This document shows positions 1 to 9,087 of a stretch of 52,565 nt of DNA, piece by piece (position 1 is the stretch's first letter; each line of letters starts with the position of its first letter). Both the position numbers and the translations under genes were made by a program. The notes under the pieces were generated by a model. It was not told the origin of the DNA. It did no database searches and was given only the letters and a program-made list of their open reading frames with translations. Source of the stretch: Spirochaetaceae bacterium (GTDB taxonomy: Bacteria; Spirochaetota; Spirochaetia; Treponematales; Breznakiellaceae); NCBI GenBank assembly GCA_031290205.1, contig JAITNZ010000098.1, positions 1 through 52,565 on the forward strand, in the 5' to 3' direction.

Positions 1-163
1 CCCGTTCGGGGGGGTTGTGGGGGTGTACCCCCCCCCCGGTGGGGGCGTTGCGGGGGCTAGCCCCCGAAGTGGGGGTAGCGCGCAACAACGTGCGCGCGTA
101 GGGGGATACTTCCCCCCTCTTCCTCTTCCCCCTATACCCCAAACCCTATACCCCTTCTTCCCC
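1..163. repeat. G/C-rich low-complexity spacer at left edge
   Basis: Non-coding spacer past the stop of the sulfate-binding protein gene. It holds long G and C runs and a perfect 16-bp palindrome (CGGGGGCTAGCCCCCG, 51-66). From about 120 to 163 it has a C-rich stretch with roughly 7-nt periodicity (CTATACC, CCAAACC, CTATACC). The stretch belongs to the heptad family seen elsewhere in the window. The palindrome could be part of a terminator for the minus-strand gene, but no T-run follows it. Confidence 0.55.
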
Positions 164-1228
164 CTACTTCTTCTTCAAATCGGTCATTATCTTGTCGAAT
201 ATGGCGCCGTCTGAAAAATGCTGCGCCTGTGCTTTGCGCCAGCCGCCGAAATCGCCGTCTATGGTCACGAGTTTTAATGCGGGAAACTGCGTCGAAAATT
301 CCGCCGCTATTTCGGGGTCGGTGGGGCGGTAATAGTTTTTGCCGGCGATGCGCTGCCCCTCGTTCGAATAGAGATGGCTGAGGTATTCGATGGCGATTTC
401 CCTTGTGCCGCGCTTGTCGACTATCGCGTCAACATAGGTGAGGCTGGGCTCGGCGAGTATGCTGAGGCTGGGCGCGACGATGTCAAACTTGCCGGGTCCG
501 AGTTCGTTGATGGACAGGTAGGCTTCGTTTTCCCATGCGAGCAGCACGTCGCCTAAGCCGCGCTGCACGAAGGTGTTGGTCGAACCGCGCGCGCCTGAGT
601 CGAGTATCGGCACATTGGCGAAGAGGCGTTTTACAAAATCCTCTGCAGCCGTCTCGCTGCCGTATTTTTCCCGCGCGAATGCCCATGCTGCAAGGTAATT
701 CCAGCGCGCCCCGCCTGAGGTTTTGGGGTCGGGCGTGATGACCTGAATGCCGGGTTTGACTAAATCATCCCAATCTTTGATGTTTTTGGGATTGCCGGCA
801 CGGACGAGAAAGACGATTGTCGAGGTGTAGGGGGCGCTGTTGTGCGGGAAACGGGCTATCCAGTTCTCCGCGATGATGTGGCGGGCATCGACTATGGCGT
901 CGATGTCGTAGGCGAGGGCAAGTGTCACGACATCGGCTTCGTTGCCTTCGATGACGCTGCGCGCCTGCCCGCCTGAGCCGCCGTGCGACTGGTTGATTTC
1001 AACGGTATCGCCGGTTTTTGCCTTGTAATAGGCTTTGAACTCTTCGTTATACGCGCGATACAGCTCGCGCGTGGGGTCGTAAGACACATTGAGCAGTGTC
1101 CAGTCTTTGCCCCCCTCCTGCACCGCCGCTGCGGCGCCCTCTTTCTTCGAGCAGCCAAAAAGGGCAAATGCTGCCAACAGAACCAAGACCATCCCGGCGG
1201 GACGAACAAACACAGTGAATTTTTTCAT
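164..1228 (-). CDS. sbp: Sulfate ABC transporter substrate-binding lipoprotein (Sbp/CysP family)
   Basis: Predicted extracytoplasmic binding protein that delivers sulfate or thiosulfate to an ABC permease. The N-terminus is a lipoprotein signal ending in a lipobox (LFGC, followed by SKKEG), so it should be tethered to the membrane. The mature part has Sbp hallmarks: LLNVSYDPTRELY at the start, NQSHGGSGGQARSVI, DVVTLALAYDID, and the C-terminal NYYRPTDPEIA motif. At about 354 residues it is a normal length for the family. The start at 1228 is chosen because a GGAGG Shine-Dalgarno sits 8 nt upstream (1237-1241); an in-frame ATG at 1243 would lie inside that site. No permease or ATPase genes adjoin it here; they would lie beyond the left edge or elsewhere. 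Sulfate against another oxyanion cannot be settled from sequence alone. Confidence 0.9.
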   Translation of the reverse strand: MKKFTVFVRPAGMVLVLLAAFALFGCSKKEGAAAAVQEGGKDWTLLNVSYDPTRELYRAYNEEFKAYYKAKTGDTVEINQSHGGSGGQARSVIEGNEADVVTLALAYDIDAIVDARHIIAENWIARFPHNSAPYTSTIVFLVRAGNPKNIKDWDDLVKPGIQVITPDPKTSGGARWNYLAAWAFAREKYGSETAAEDFVKRLFANVPILDSGARGSTNTFVQRGLGDVLLAWENEAYLSINELGPGKFDIVAPSLSILAEPSLTYVDAIVDKRGTREIAIEYLSHLYSNEGQRIAGKNYYRPTDPEIAAEFSTQFPALKLVTIDGDFGGWRKAQAQHFSDGAIFDKIMTDLKKK

Positions 1229-1266
1229 AAATAGGACCTCCAATAATCCTTAGTAATTTTATAGGA

Positions 1267-1296
1267 ATTATAGGTGATAATGAAAAAAAATGTCAA
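1267..1296 (-). promoter_or_regulatory. Sigma70 promoter of the sulfate-binding protein gene
   Basis: Reading the minus strand, TTGACA (1296-1291) and TATAAT (1272-1267) are both perfect consensus boxes with an 18-bp spacer. Transcription would start near 1260, leaving a leader of about 30 nt before the ATG at 1228. The -35 box lies on the outer edge of the composite repeat that begins here. Confidence 0.75.
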
Positions 1297-2009
1297 TACC
1301 CTCCAGCGCCTCCCGCACTTATGCTGCCCCCGCGATTTTAATCGCGGGGCACGGTCGGGCGGGGGAGGCTTACCAGAAAACAGGCGCCCATTTCCTAAGC
1401 AAGTCGTTATCCTCCTCCGCTGCCCTTATTGCCACTTAGGAAAAGCATTGCCCGAATGCCGGCGAATAGCCGGCTAAAGTTGCCTCCCAGCGAAGTTTTC
1501 TGGCAAACCTCCCCCGCCCGACCGTCTACGTCAGCAAATTCCCCCTTAGCATAAGTGCGTGAGGGCTTCCCGACCTACTGGCTAGGTGTTGGGGTTATTG
1601 GCTAACAGTGAAGACCTACAGTAAAACCCAACGGTAAAGTGCGCGGTAACGAGTATGGCGGTGAGCGCTGGCGCGTCCGCGCTTGTGCCGCCGAGCGAGA
1701 AAGCCGTCCCCCTGCCTAAGTGCGTGAGGGCTTTTCGGACGAATTGGGTGGGCGTTGGGGTTAACGCCTTACAGTGAAGGCTTTAGAGTAAGCCCCCTAT
1801 CAGTAAAACGCGCGGTAACGAGGATGGCAGGAGCGCGGGCGCGTCAGCGCGCGTGCCCTGACCGAGAAAGCCTTCCCCCAAACCTCCCCCGCCCCGCCCA
1901 ATGAATGCGCCCGAATGGGCGTTGTTGCGGCTAATCGTTCATGGCGTGGCGCAGGACGCCCTAACACTACCAGTAATTGCAGGCTCACCTTGAGGTGAGC
2001 CTGTGTGCC
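1290..2009. repeat. Composite intergenic repeat, copy A
   Basis: This ~720-bp stretch has no credible gene. It is built of modules that recur at about 24.6-25.4 kb and, inverted, at 35.6-36.1 kb. In order: an edge with GCGCCTCCCGCA; a perfect 10-bp GC hairpin (CCCCGCGATT/AATCGCGGGG, 1328-1349); a unit with ~30-bp inverted ends (1351-1525); two units of about 160 bp starting AAGTGCGTGAGGGCTT and ending GAGAAAGCC-TCCCCC (about 1553-1713 and 1718-1879); and a ~130-bp module containing TCGTTCATGGCGTGGCGCAG and a 9-bp hairpin (AGGCTCACC/GGTGAGCCT, 1981-2002). ORFs here are not conserved between copies. Confidence 0.8.
1351..1525. mobile_element. MITE-like element, copy A
   Basis: The left end (1351-1380) and the reverse complement of the right end (1496-1525) match at 28 of 30 positions, beginning ACGGTCGGGCGGGGGAGG. 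The 175-bp unit has no coding capacity. Its interior differs from the other two copies and contains an internal inverted repeat (TTTCCTAAG/CTTAGGAAA). No target-site duplication was identified, so mobility is inferred from the terminal inverted repeats and dispersal. Confidence 0.6.
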
Positions 2010-2033
2010 GCCACCCCAACTAAGCATGAAGGC

Positions 2034-2062
2034 TTGACACTCAGCCGTCTTTCGGTAAAAAT
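2034..2062 (+). promoter_or_regulatory. Probable promoter of the tubulin/actin-like gene block
   Basis: TTGACA at 2034-2039 is followed after 16-17 bp by an A-rich -10-like stretch (TAAAAAT, 2056-2062). It lies just downstream of copy A of the composite repeat, about 110 bp before the first ATG of the block. The -35 is consensus but the -10 is weak. Confidence 0.45.
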
Positions 2063-2173
2063 AATAACAAACAGATGATAGTATGGGGAGCGGGGACTAT
2101 TAAAAAATATCAGGGGAATGTTGGTAAAATTTCGTTGGCGGACATCCAGCGCAAAAAGATAAAGGAATATACA

Positions 2174-3577
2174 ATGAAAAACTTTGGACGGTTCAGCCGT
2201 TTTTTTGCTTTTGTTGCCGTTTTTTCTGTCGGCACACTTATTTCATCGTGCGGCATTGACCCGTGCTATATTGGAGTAGCAGACAATCCGGAAGAAAGTG
2301 TTATTGATTCCGAATTGCAGGTAAATTACTTTTTCGACAGAACGGAATCGCTTGGGGGCTTTACTCAAGACGGCAAAGAAACGACTTACGGCCGGGCAAT
2401 CGACAGCACCCTGACGGTAGGGCAAACACTTGGCTACGAAACTACCTCGTTTTATGAATTTGGCGAGGCTGTTACCTGCAAATTATCATTTAACACGCTT
2501 ACGATGCAAAAAGAGATAAAAAAGAAAAGTTTTTACGGAGACGGTTATACCTACCAAAATGACAAAAACCGCACGGTCGTGTACGAGAACGAAAGCCAGC
2601 CCTTTAGTTCCGTTGTCGATTATATCAAAACCGAGACTGATAAAAACAGCTTAAATATTGTGGTAACTGATTTATATGAGCAGTTTGGCATTAATCAATA
2701 TTTTCATCTTTTATTTCAAAACGCCTTTCGGAACGGACTCTCTGGCGCGATTTTTGCCGTTCAATCCGAATTCAAGGGTAACATCCACAGCATATCATCT
2801 TCTAACGATAGTCTTTACGGTGTGAACGGTTATTCAACCTTTTTTCTTTTAATTACAGGAGACAAGGACACCATAGAGAAATACGGCACTGGTCTTTCCG
2901 AAGAACTTAAAGGAAAAAAAATAAAATTCAATTACACATTGTTTTTACCTGGAGGCGTTTTTTACAAAGGAGAGAAAAAACAACCAGAGTATCGAACGAT
3001 CGGGAATGAAAAACAATTTCAAGCTGCGAGCGAAAGGCATATAATGGTAAACCTTAATCCGGCAGGACAATTTATACAACGCTGGAAGAAAAAGGGCGGC
3101 GCTTTTGTTCCGGTTAAGGCAAATGCTGAAGGCTACTTGGCTGTAACAAATATTGATTCGCAATATGTATATAAAGTTCCTTTTGGCAGCGATGACGATT
3201 CCAGTCCTACCGTCCTGAATATGATGGTAGAATATTTTAACGGTAGGAAAACCCCGCCCGGAAACGCATCTCGTTTTGAAAAAATTTCAGCAAGTGGCAA
3301 AATTGAAGAGGCGCTTGCCGATAAAACAGACGGTTTTAATTATATAAGCATAAAAATCCATAACAAGAAACTTGATAAAGGATATTATAGAGTAAACTTT
3401 GATATAATACCTGATTGGGTAAACGCTCTTGACGCAAATGTTGCTGAATTAAAAGCAAGCAATAAACGGGGTGAGCTCGTCAAAGTGCTTAACTTGAAGT
3501 TAATATATGACCGTATATTAAAAGAATTTAACAAAATTGACGGTTTTTCAGAAGTTTTTTATATTGTTAAAAATTAA
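2174..3577 (+). CDS. Putative lipoprotein with possible vWA-like fold, first gene of the tubulin/actin block
   Basis: A 467-residue predicted lipoprotein. The signal peptide ends in LISSC (Cys26). I start it at 2174, where AAAGGA lies 7 nt upstream and the signal peptide is N-terminal; the frame is open back to 2075. No family is recognised with confidence. The mature part begins with a beta-strand-like VNYFFDRTESLGGF, where Asp55-x-Thr57-x-Ser59 resembles a vWA MIDAS motif (DxSxS). A later strand NIVVTDLYE (Asp166) is placed like the second metal-binding loop of that fold. This assignment is an inference. It is followed after 30 bp by a membrane protein gene and belongs to a co-directional, AT-rich block up to 13945. 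As a lipoprotein it would be the block's extracytoplasmic component. Confidence 0.6.
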   Translation: MKNFGRFSRFFAFVAVFSVGTLISSCGIDPCYIGVADNPEESVIDSELQVNYFFDRTESLGGFTQDGKETTYGRAIDSTLTVGQTLGYETTSFYEFGEAVTCKLSFNTLTMQKEIKKKSFYGDGYTYQNDKNRTVVYENESQPFSSVVDYIKTETDKNSLNIVVTDLYEQFGINQYFHLLFQNAFRNGLSGAIFAVQSEFKGNIHSISSSNDSLYGVNGYSTFFLLITGDKDTIEKYGTGLSEELKGKKIKFNYTLFLPGGVFYKGEKKQPEYRTIGNEKQFQAASERHIMVNLNPAGQFIQRWKKKGGAFVPVKANAEGYLAVTNIDSQYVYKVPFGSDDDSSPTVLNMMVEYFNGRKTPPGNASRFEKISASGKIEEALADKTDGFNYISIKIHNKKLDKGYYRVNFDIIPDWVNALDANVAELKASNKRGELVKVLNLKLIYDRILKEFNKIDGFSEVFYIVKN

Positions 3578-3607
3578 AAAAGCACTTGGTATTTTTAGGA
3601 GAATAGT

Positions 3608-4126
3608 ATGTTCGGAATATTTTTTAAGTCCTCATGGAAAGCGCTGCCTTTTATTGCGCTGTTGCCTCTTTTAGTTTGTGTATTGTATATTACCGTGATT
3701 GACCCCTACGGCGGTATCCTCATTTCGGGAATGGGGAGTGAAGCGGTAAGCGATCATCAGTGGGAATTTCAAGAGAGCGAGAAAACATTTTTCGGATTTA
3801 ACGACCATCTAGGATTTCAATCAATAAAAAGAAGTATGATACTCGCAATGGTAGTGAATCTTATTTTGTTGATGATCATTCCATGCGCCTTTGGCGGAAC
3901 TGTTTCCGGAAAAAAAAGGGCGCAGTTTTATTTGGGGTTTTTCATCAATTTAGCGATTTGTTTAGGATTCCCGATTTATTTTAATACTATCTTCGTGCTC
4001 GATGCAAGCACTCTTTTCATGCTTATAGCGCTACATCTTGCCGGTTTTATGCTGCCGTTTATTTTAGGCGCTTTATTCGTGGCGCCGGCTTATAAAATGG
4101 CTTTTTGGTTCATTAACAGAAGATAA
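3608..4126 (+). CDS. Four-helix membrane protein of unknown function
   Basis: A 172-residue integral membrane protein with no family recognised. Four hydrophobic segments are visible at roughly residues 12-31, 76-97, 104-129 and 134-160, with a polar loop of about 45 residues between the first two. The start has a good Shine-Dalgarno (AGGAGA, 5 nt before the ATG). It lies 30 bp after the lipoprotein gene and 20 bp before the giant tubulin/actin-like gene, so the three are probably co-transcribed. It may be the membrane anchor or channel of the system; this is inferred only from position. Confidence 0.6.
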   Translation: MFGIFFKSSWKALPFIALLPLLVCVLYITVIDPYGGILISGMGSEAVSDHQWEFQESEKTFFGFNDHLGFQSIKRSMILAMVVNLILLMIIPCAFGGTVSGKKRAQFYLGFFINLAICLGFPIYFNTIFVLDASTLFMLIALHLAGFMLPFILGALFVAPAYKMAFWFINRR

Positions 4127-4146
4127 CAAATCAACAGGAGCGAACA

Positions 4147-7100
4147 ATGTCAACATTACACATTATTGGAATCGGCGGAACAGGGCATAAACTTATCACA
4201 GCCTGTATTCATCTGGCTGCGTGCGGCGCGTTTAAGGGTAAAGGCACGAACGACATTAACTTGATACGCATGATAACTATTGATGCGGACGATTCAAACG
4301 GCAATCTTTCACACGCCAAACAGGTAGCTGCTTCTTACCATAAATTTTATTCGGTACTCGGTCAATCACAAACTCTCGGTCTTGTGGAGATACAGCCTTT
4401 AACAAGCGTGAGGCTCTATCAAAACGATAAAAAAAGCATAAACGAAACATTTAACATTGCACAGTACCGCGATACGGATACGGATAAGTTTGTTCACTTC
4501 CTCTATACCAAGGAAGAAATCGAGACTCAATTTGACCAAGGATTTTACGGGCATACGTCAATAGGCACTTTGATTGTAAAAAACATCCTGAAACAAGATG
4601 AAAACTGGCAGGGTTTTTTATCAGGTATATATGAAAATGATTTTGTGTTTGTACTCGGTTCCATTTTTGGGGGGACGGGCGCATCCGCAATACCCGTTGT
4701 GCTTGACGAGCTTAAAGAGCGGCAAAAGGAAGACGCGATCAAGTATGCGGCATTGATACTTACCCCCTATTTTAATACGATTGGCGACATAAAAGAAGAA
4801 GGTGTATTACAGCCGGATTCTAAAAATTTCCAGGTTAAAGCAAAAGCAGCCCTGTATTATTATGAAAAAGAAAAACAAAACGAAAATGCCGACGCAATAT
4901 ATATAATCGGAGAACCCAAGGAAAACTTTTCAAACGAAGCCGCCTCGCGCGGTGCGTCTGATCAACTTAACAAAGCTCACATGGTCGAACTGTTTGCGGC
5001 AAGCGCGATAATTGATTTTATTAAGTATGCTAACGACAGACCAAAACAAAAAATTATCACCGCTGAGCGGGAAACATTGAACGGTGAATACTATTATACA
5101 TGGAATATGCTGCACAAGATTGATGCTCTTTTGCCGGAAAAAATAAAAAAACTGATAAAGGCGGCTATTTTTTATAACAAGGTGCTGTACCGGGATTTGA
5201 TCAACAATGATGAAAAATCTGGAACATGGATAGGAAATTACAATAAAGAGTTGCTTTCGAGGATAGACGACGACCAAAATCTTTTATACGAAAATATTTA
5301 TGCGTATTTTACAAAACTCATCCGGTGGTTTTACGATTTGCATAAAAGAAATTCAGCGGAAATAGACCAAAATTCAGGCAGACCGAAATGGTCTGACGAT
5401 AAAAGGGCAAAGCTCTTTCACGCCGAATACTTGGCGCTTTTTGACGAAAGTAGCGTTCAAGGATCGGACATTAAAGATTTTGAAAAGTTAGTCTATAACG
5501 ATGAGAATCCGAAAAAGTCCGAAAAGATTTATGTCCAGATTTGTAGCGCTAAAGGCGCCGGATTTATCCCGCTTTTTGATGCTTTGGATGCCGCAATAAC
5601 AAGCAAAAAACGCGGCTTGTTTGATCCTAAACCCGAAAAAATCCCGGAAAATTTTACTATCGTTCCTTATTTATCAAAGGAAAACAATGCGAGCTTTACG
5701 AGGCAAAATGCCGATACTAACCAGCTCTGGTCATATTCCGAGTCGTCGCTTCTAAGCAAAATTGCAGACGGACTCCCCTTTGTCTTAGGCGATGAATTTA
5801 CAAAAGACGATATTTCAATTCCTTCACCATGGTCTATATTTATTAGTAATGAATTGACATTGACAGAAAAAAAGTTTGCGGGATTAAATAAAACTTCCTA
5901 TAATCAATGGTGCGGTTTTTTAGCATTGCTTGCGCTTAGAAAACTGCGTCGTTATGAAAACGATGGTTTGGAGTTAAAACAGCTATCCCTTGATGATGGA
6001 GAGTTTGTAAAAACCGTAGGGGACACATGCATCCCCTATAGTTTTATTTTTGATAATCGGCAGTGGACTACTTGTTGGAATATTTCTCTTGACGGGGAAA
6101 CCATAGGCTTCCTTGCGGTGAATACGATTGTTTGTCCCGCCTATTCGTTTTCCGCAAAAACCAAAACAAAACTTCATCAAATGGCTCCCAGTATAGTAAA
6201 CGAAAATGGTGAATTTTTAAGTCCCGACAACTATTTTGCCGACCAGAGTCAAAGAGTAAACCGCGATGCTCGGTATGCCCTCTCTATTTTCTTGTCCGAG
6301 CTCAAGAGAATAATACGAACAGAGGCTGCCACGAATGAAAAACCAATTATCAATTCTTTGCAACACCTCATAGAAAAGTTTATTGAAAGCTTAGGTAGAA
6401 CAAGCTCAAACCCAGATATATCAATACCTAATTATCAGCCCCCCACTGATATTCGTGATCTTTTTGACAAATTAGACATACAGAGCAATGCAATAATAGA
6501 ATTACCATTCCGTCTTACCGGAACAAAAAAGAATGCTGTTTTAATTGGATTGAATGTTTGCGGTATTGGTTCTTCTACACCTCAAGCAGCCTCAATTTTT
6601 ATCACCCCCAATTACAAATACAACCAGATTAATGCAGATAGTATCCAGCAATTATCGGGAAACGATAAAGACGGGTATCTACTACTTTATGATATTGAGT
6701 TGCTTTGCGATACCATGCTGATAATTAAAAAAGACGATACTTCGGTATTTCATACTCTGTCAAACAACAACAGCTCGTTACCTGGCATTGATGTAATATG
6801 GCCCGTAAATGAGCGGCTGCTTGAATTGTATGACGCTGCACAGATCAACGGGATGCTGGGTATAAGTAAAAATGATGATACGTTTACCGTTTCTTTAGAC
6901 CTTAAATTGGCTTCGGGAAAAACTCATACTGTAACAAAAAGTTACAAGATTAAAAGCGGGGATTCCAATGCGGAAGACGCCGACAATTCGGGGTTTTGTT
7001 ATACGTTCGATAGGGAAAACCTGCCTTTGTGGGCAGTCTGGCCATACTCAGAAATATTAAACACCGAAGGCAAAAATACATGGAAGCGCTACAATTGTTA

Positions 7101-9087
7101 TTGTGCGGAGCTTAAACAGACCGGCAGTCTGAAGGTAATGGAAATTGATCCGGTGTTTCCTTCGGGCGACAAGATAAGCAATCAGGATGATGAAAAAAGG
7201 CTTTCGATTATCAGTACCGGACAGCGTGATATATATTACAAAAGGTATAAGACGCTTCCCTCGGCATTTAAATTTAAATTGAAGTATGATGCGAATATCC
7301 CTGCTGTTTACCGGGGGCTTGTTTTCCTTGAGCAAGCCAAGCAGTATCAGGCAGCTAATGTCGAATGGAATATAGGTCTTGATTTCGGAACCACATCTAC
7401 TACCGTTTTTTATACCACAAATTCCGCTGATTCTGCGCTTGAATTTCTCCAATTACTTACCGAATACACATGGAAGGAAGGTAATCCAAATCCGCAAGAA
7501 ACCAAAAAAATCGAGAATGATATGGTTGTTGTATGTAACAGTGGTGGAAGAGACTTACAAGATTTGTCGTACTATTTTATTGATGATAAATGCTTAAAAC
7601 AAAAAGGGTATATTACCGCATACGAACTCTTAGACACCACAGGGGGGTCTGCGGAGGATACGGTCTTTAAGTCGGGACGTATCTTCTGGCACAATGAGCG
7701 CAATCTTAAAATTGTTAATGCCACAGAAGGCAGGCGGGATAATCTGCAAACAAATATCAAATGGGATGAAAACCGCGATTACATAGGCAAGTTTCTAAAC
7801 CAACTTTTAACGCAAATAGTTTATAACGCAGCCAGTAAAGGTGTGCGTAAAATCAACTGTTTTTTTTCGTATCCTACGGCATTTAGTTTTAGAGAAAAAG
7901 GTCTTTTTCGCGATACGCTTGAGCGACTAGTTGAAGGCATCGAGGAGGATACTGGGGTTGAAATCACATTTAAGCCCGAAAACCTTATAACGGAAAGTAT
8001 CGCTGCGGCATTTTATTTTAGAAAAGATTCGCGGCACAGGCTTTTTCTTTGCGTTGATATTGGAGGCGGCACAAGCGATGTTTCAATCTGGACGCCTGAT
8101 GTAAATTTGTTTCAAACTTCAATTCGTTTTGCTTCGCGCAATATGTTTATTGCCCCGCTTGAACGGCTTCTTAAAAGAAAAAGCGTCATGGATGTGGTGC
8201 GAAGTCCTGATGTTGCAGACGGCATTCACACGATGCTTGAATACGGCGGCGGCGATACCCCCAATTCAAAAGATAAGATTAAATTCTTTATCGAAACTGT
8301 TCTATTTGAATATTACGATAAATTTAAACAAAGGCTGGATTCTCTTAAAGGCGAAGATGAACTCTGCTACAAAAACTTTAGATATTGTGTTTTTATTGCT
8401 TATTCTGCATTGTGTTACTATCTGGCAAATATCATCGTTTCATTATTAAAAGTTGGAAAAATTGATAACGATGTTACCGACCTTGTATTCGGGCTTTCCG
8501 GCAAGGGGTCCAAGCTGACAGATTGGATAAAAGAAATTTGCCCTAAAATTTACGAAGAAATTCAAAGCTTTATACTGGAAAAAACCGGAGTTTCAATTAA
8601 ATTCCGTCCGCAATTTTCCGCCGACTCCGCCAAGACAGAGACCGCCAAAGGGCTGATTTGTAATTTGGTAAACGGCAAACAGAAAGAATCAGGCGAAGGC
8701 GCGGAACCCATGATGTATTTAGGAAGCAGTATAGAATTGGCAAAAGGATCTGATACTCCACGTTGTTACAGCAAGGCTGATTTTGTTAATGTATATACGG
8801 ACGAGTTGATCAAAAATCCCGTGGAATTAAAAGTAAGCATAGACAGGGAACTGGCGGATTTCGGCGAGTTTTTAGATTTCTTTAACAGGCTTGCAGAAAA
8901 GACACGTGGGGAAATGCCGGAGATCTCAATTGATTGGTATCAAAAAAACAAAAAATCTTTGTGGAATCAAATAGAAAAAGTCTTTAACGACATCTTAAAA
9001 GATAAGCGTTTCGAGCCTCCTTTTATCGTCATAATCAAAGAATTTTTACAATTTTATACCGAGGAGTACTTGTATGAAAACAAATAA
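4147..9087 (+). CDS. Giant tubulin/FtsZ-like and actin/Hsp70-like fusion protein
   Basis: 1646 residues with two nucleotide-binding cytoskeletal-type domains. The N-terminus has a Rossmann-like glycine loop (IIGIGGTGHK, residues 6-15) and, after a strand, FGGTGAS (174-180), which matches the tubulin T4 signature as found in bacterial 'tubulin-like' proteins. Near the C-terminus are the three ASKHA ATPase motifs in order: phosphate 1 GLDFGTTSTT (1077-1086), phosphate 2 VDIGGGTSD (1303-1311) and an adenosine loop VFGLSGKGS (1447-1455). The roughly 500-residue middle part is unrecognised. No signal peptide or transmembrane helix is evident, so it should be cytoplasmic. AGGAG lies just before the start, and the end overlaps the next gene by 14 nt. 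SrfB-type proteins carry an actin-like domain and FtsZ-like families carry the tubulin domain; a single chain with both is unusual to my knowledge. Confidence 0.8.
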   Translation: MSTLHIIGIGGTGHKLITACIHLAACGAFKGKGTNDINLIRMITIDADDSNGNLSHAKQVAASYHKFYSVLGQSQTLGLVEIQPLTSVRLYQNDKKSINETFNIAQYRDTDTDKFVHFLYTKEEIETQFDQGFYGHTSIGTLIVKNILKQDENWQGFLSGIYENDFVFVLGSIFGGTGASAIPVVLDELKERQKEDAIKYAALILTPYFNTIGDIKEEGVLQPDSKNFQVKAKAALYYYEKEKQNENADAIYIIGEPKENFSNEAASRGASDQLNKAHMVELFAASAIIDFIKYANDRPKQKIITAERETLNGEYYYTWNMLHKIDALLPEKIKKLIKAAIFYNKVLYRDLINNDEKSGTWIGNYNKELLSRIDDDQNLLYENIYAYFTKLIRWFYDLHKRNSAEIDQNSGRPKWSDDKRAKLFHAEYLALFDESSVQGSDIKDFEKLVYNDENPKKSEKIYVQICSAKGAGFIPLFDALDAAITSKKRGLFDPKPEKIPENFTIVPYLSKENNASFTRQNADTNQLWSYSESSLLSKIADGLPFVLGDEFTKDDISIPSPWSIFISNELTLTEKKFAGLNKTSYNQWCGFLALLALRKLRRYENDGLELKQLSLDDGEFVKTVGDTCIPYSFIFDNRQWTTCWNISLDGETIGFLAVNTIVCPAYSFSAKTKTKLHQMAPSIVNENGEFLSPDNYFADQSQRVNRDARYALSIFLSELKRIIRTEAATNEKPIINSLQHLIEKFIESLGRTSSNPDISIPNYQPPTDIRDLFDKLDIQSNAIIELPFRLTGTKKNAVLIGLNVCGIGSSTPQAASIFITPNYKYNQINADSIQQLSGNDKDGYLLLYDIELLCDTMLIIKKDDTSVFHTLSNNNSSLPGIDVIWPVNERLLELYDAAQINGMLGISKNDDTFTVSLDLKLASGKTHTVTKSYKIKSGDSNAEDADNSGFCYTFDRENLPLWAVWPYSEILNTEGKNTWKRYNCYCAELKQTGSLKVMEIDPVFPSGDKISNQDDEKRLSIISTGQRDIYYKRYKTLPSAFKFKLKYDANIPAVYRGLVFLEQAKQYQAANVEWNIGLDFGTTSTTVFYTTNSADSALEFLQLLTEYTWKEGNPNPQETKKIENDMVVVCNSGGRDLQDLSYYFIDDKCLKQKGYITAYELLDTTGGSAEDTVFKSGRIFWHNERNLKIVNATEGRRDNLQTNIKWDENRDYIGKFLNQLLTQIVYNAASKGVRKINCFFSYPTAFSFREKGLFRDTLERLVEGIEEDTGVEITFKPENLITESIAAAFYFRKDSRHRLFLCVDIGGGTSDVSIWTPDVNLFQTSIRFASRNMFIAPLERLLKRKSVMDVVRSPDVADGIHTMLEYGGGDTPNSKDKIKFFIETVLFEYYDKFKQRLDSLKGEDELCYKNFRYCVFIAYSALCYYLANIIVSLLKVGKIDNDVTDLVFGLSGKGSKLTDWIKEICPKIYEEIQSFILEKTGVSIKFRPQFSADSAKTETAKGLICNLVNGKQKESGEGAEPMMYLGSSIELAKGSDTPRCYSKADFVNVYTDELIKNPVELKVSIDRELADFGEFLDFFNRLAEKTRGEMPEISIDWYQKNKKSLWNQIEKVFNDILKDKRFEPPFIVIIKEFLQFYTEEYLYENK

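Noticed and set aside
2..163. Intrinsic terminator for the sulfate-binding protein gene
   Set aside because: The GC palindrome at 51-66 is about 100 bp past the stop and lacks a T-run on the minus strand.
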